Shown: one piece after another, positions 63,721 through 64,000 of the stretch
Layout of the letters: the number at the start of each line of letters is the position of its first letter
Position numbering within the stretch: position 1 is the stretch's first letter
DNA from: an uncultured Sphaerochaeta sp.
GTDB lineage: Bacteria > Spirochaetota > Spirochaetia > Sphaerochaetales > Sphaerochaetaceae
Assembly: GCF_963676285.1 (NCBI RefSeq)
Contig: NZ_OY781063.1
Location: 744,001 to 808,000, forward strand
Direction of reading: 5' to 3'
DNA: 64,000 nucleotides
The notes under the pieces: model-generated
Databases searched by the model: none
What the model was told of the DNA's origin: nothing
The model's input: the letters and a program-made list of their open reading frames with translations, nothing else
Made by a program: the position numbers and the translations under genes

Positions 63721-63760
63721 TATCGTAAGTATAGGGTGAATTATTATTAGGAGACAGATT

Positions 63761-64000
63761 ATGGTAATCAATTCTCGATTGTATGATGAAATCAAGAAAA
63801 ACAACAACGTGATCACCACATCACAGGTACTACAGCTAGGATTTTCAAAAACACTGCTTACTAACTATGTCCATGCTGGCCTTTTGGAACGATGTGGTCA
63901 TGGCGTCTATACTCTGCCAGGTGGGTTAATCGACGATATGTATGGGCTTATGCTTCGCTCGTCAAAAATTATTTTCTCCCATGACTCCGCACTCTTTTTA
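63761..64000 (+). CDS. AbiEi family type IV antitoxin, N-terminal part
   Basis: The first 80 residues of a gene that leaves the window. It starts MVINSRLYDEIKKNNNVITT and continues with the winged-helix AbiEi_4 antitoxin domain (LLTNYVHAGLLERCGHGVYT, and IIFSHDSALFL). The ribosome site AGGAGA precedes the ATG. The AbiEii nucleotidyltransferase toxin would follow beyond 64000. It is an abortive-infection module beyond the right repeat of the island. Confidence 0.8.
   Translation, partial: MVINSRLYDEIKKNNNVITTSQVLQLGFSKTLLTNYVHAGLLERCGHGVYTLPGGLIDDMYGLMLRSSKIIFSHDSALFL

Noticed and set aside
62362..63750. 462-codon open frame on the plus strand across the IS110 element
   Set aside because: It is antisense to the intact transposase, and its sequence beyond the first codons is the complement of conserved transposase motifs.
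1..64000. CRISPR arrays, rRNA genes, riboswitches
   Set aside because: No regularly spaced short repeats, rRNA sequence or recognisable riboswitch core was seen by reading; a covariance-model scan would be needed to exclude weak riboswitches.

Overview
The window looks like a chromosome segment of a free-living, fermentative spirochaete, most probably Sphaerochaeta or a close relative. This is an inference from the gene set (HprK-HPr without a neighbouring PTS, CarD, ThyX, several periplasmic-binding-protein sugar importers with spirochaete-style N-termini, a TRAP transporter), not from a database search. Most core genes have a clear GGAGG-type ribosome site and many are translationally coupled by ATGA overlaps.

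Layout: 0.1-3.1 kb is an operon hprK-ptsH-lexA-holA, convergent with uvrC. 5-12.5 kb holds housekeeping genes: a spore-photoproduct-lyase-like radical SAM enzyme, thyX, rsmE, lplA, malQ, then carD-ispD-ispF and tRNA-Leu(CAG). 12.5-15.1 kb has a DUF4256 protein and a membrane haem/ferric-reductase-like protein paired with a secreted DOMON protein behind a DtxR-like box. 15.4-19.1 kb is a TRAP transporter (dctPQM) with a glycerophosphodiesterase. 19.2-23 kb has divergent arsR/ACR3, an alkyltransferase-like protein, a lipoprotein, DUF3147 and GNAT proteins. 23.2-27.3 kb is a ChvE-GguA-GguB sugar importer with LacI-type operators. 27.3-39.2 kb carries small proteins, a PII-like protein, an MFS transporter, a LacI regulator, an acyltransferase, a GltS-like symporter, an outer-membrane barrel, an ABC sugar importer lacking its ATPase, and a MerR regulator.

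radC (39.25-39.93 kb) is the left edge of a genomic island of about 22 kb. The last 306 bp of radC plus its terminator recur, without indels but with about 15 substitutions, at 61.9-62.2 kb, just beyond a serine recombinase. The island contains a truncated radical SAM/SPASM maturase pseudogene, an 11-repeat InlB-type lipoprotein, a UDG-superfamily-like protein, a GIY-YIG protein, a three-gene operon of two nucleotide-modification-associated proteins (Nmad2, Nmad3) and an HTH protein, a serine-recombinase cassette plus a decayed second copy, a 1003-aa secreted protein of mosaic composition, a broken IS1595-type element, a thioredoxin-like protein with a Cys-rich lipoprotein, and the edge-proximal recombinase. 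Beyond the island an IS110-type element lies just upstream of an AbiEi-type antitoxin gene that runs off the end.

The most novel candidate is the Nmad2-Nmad3-HTH operon with the nearby UDG-like and GIY-YIG genes, a plausible nucleotide-modification or defence module. The best-supported structural observation is the island at radC.
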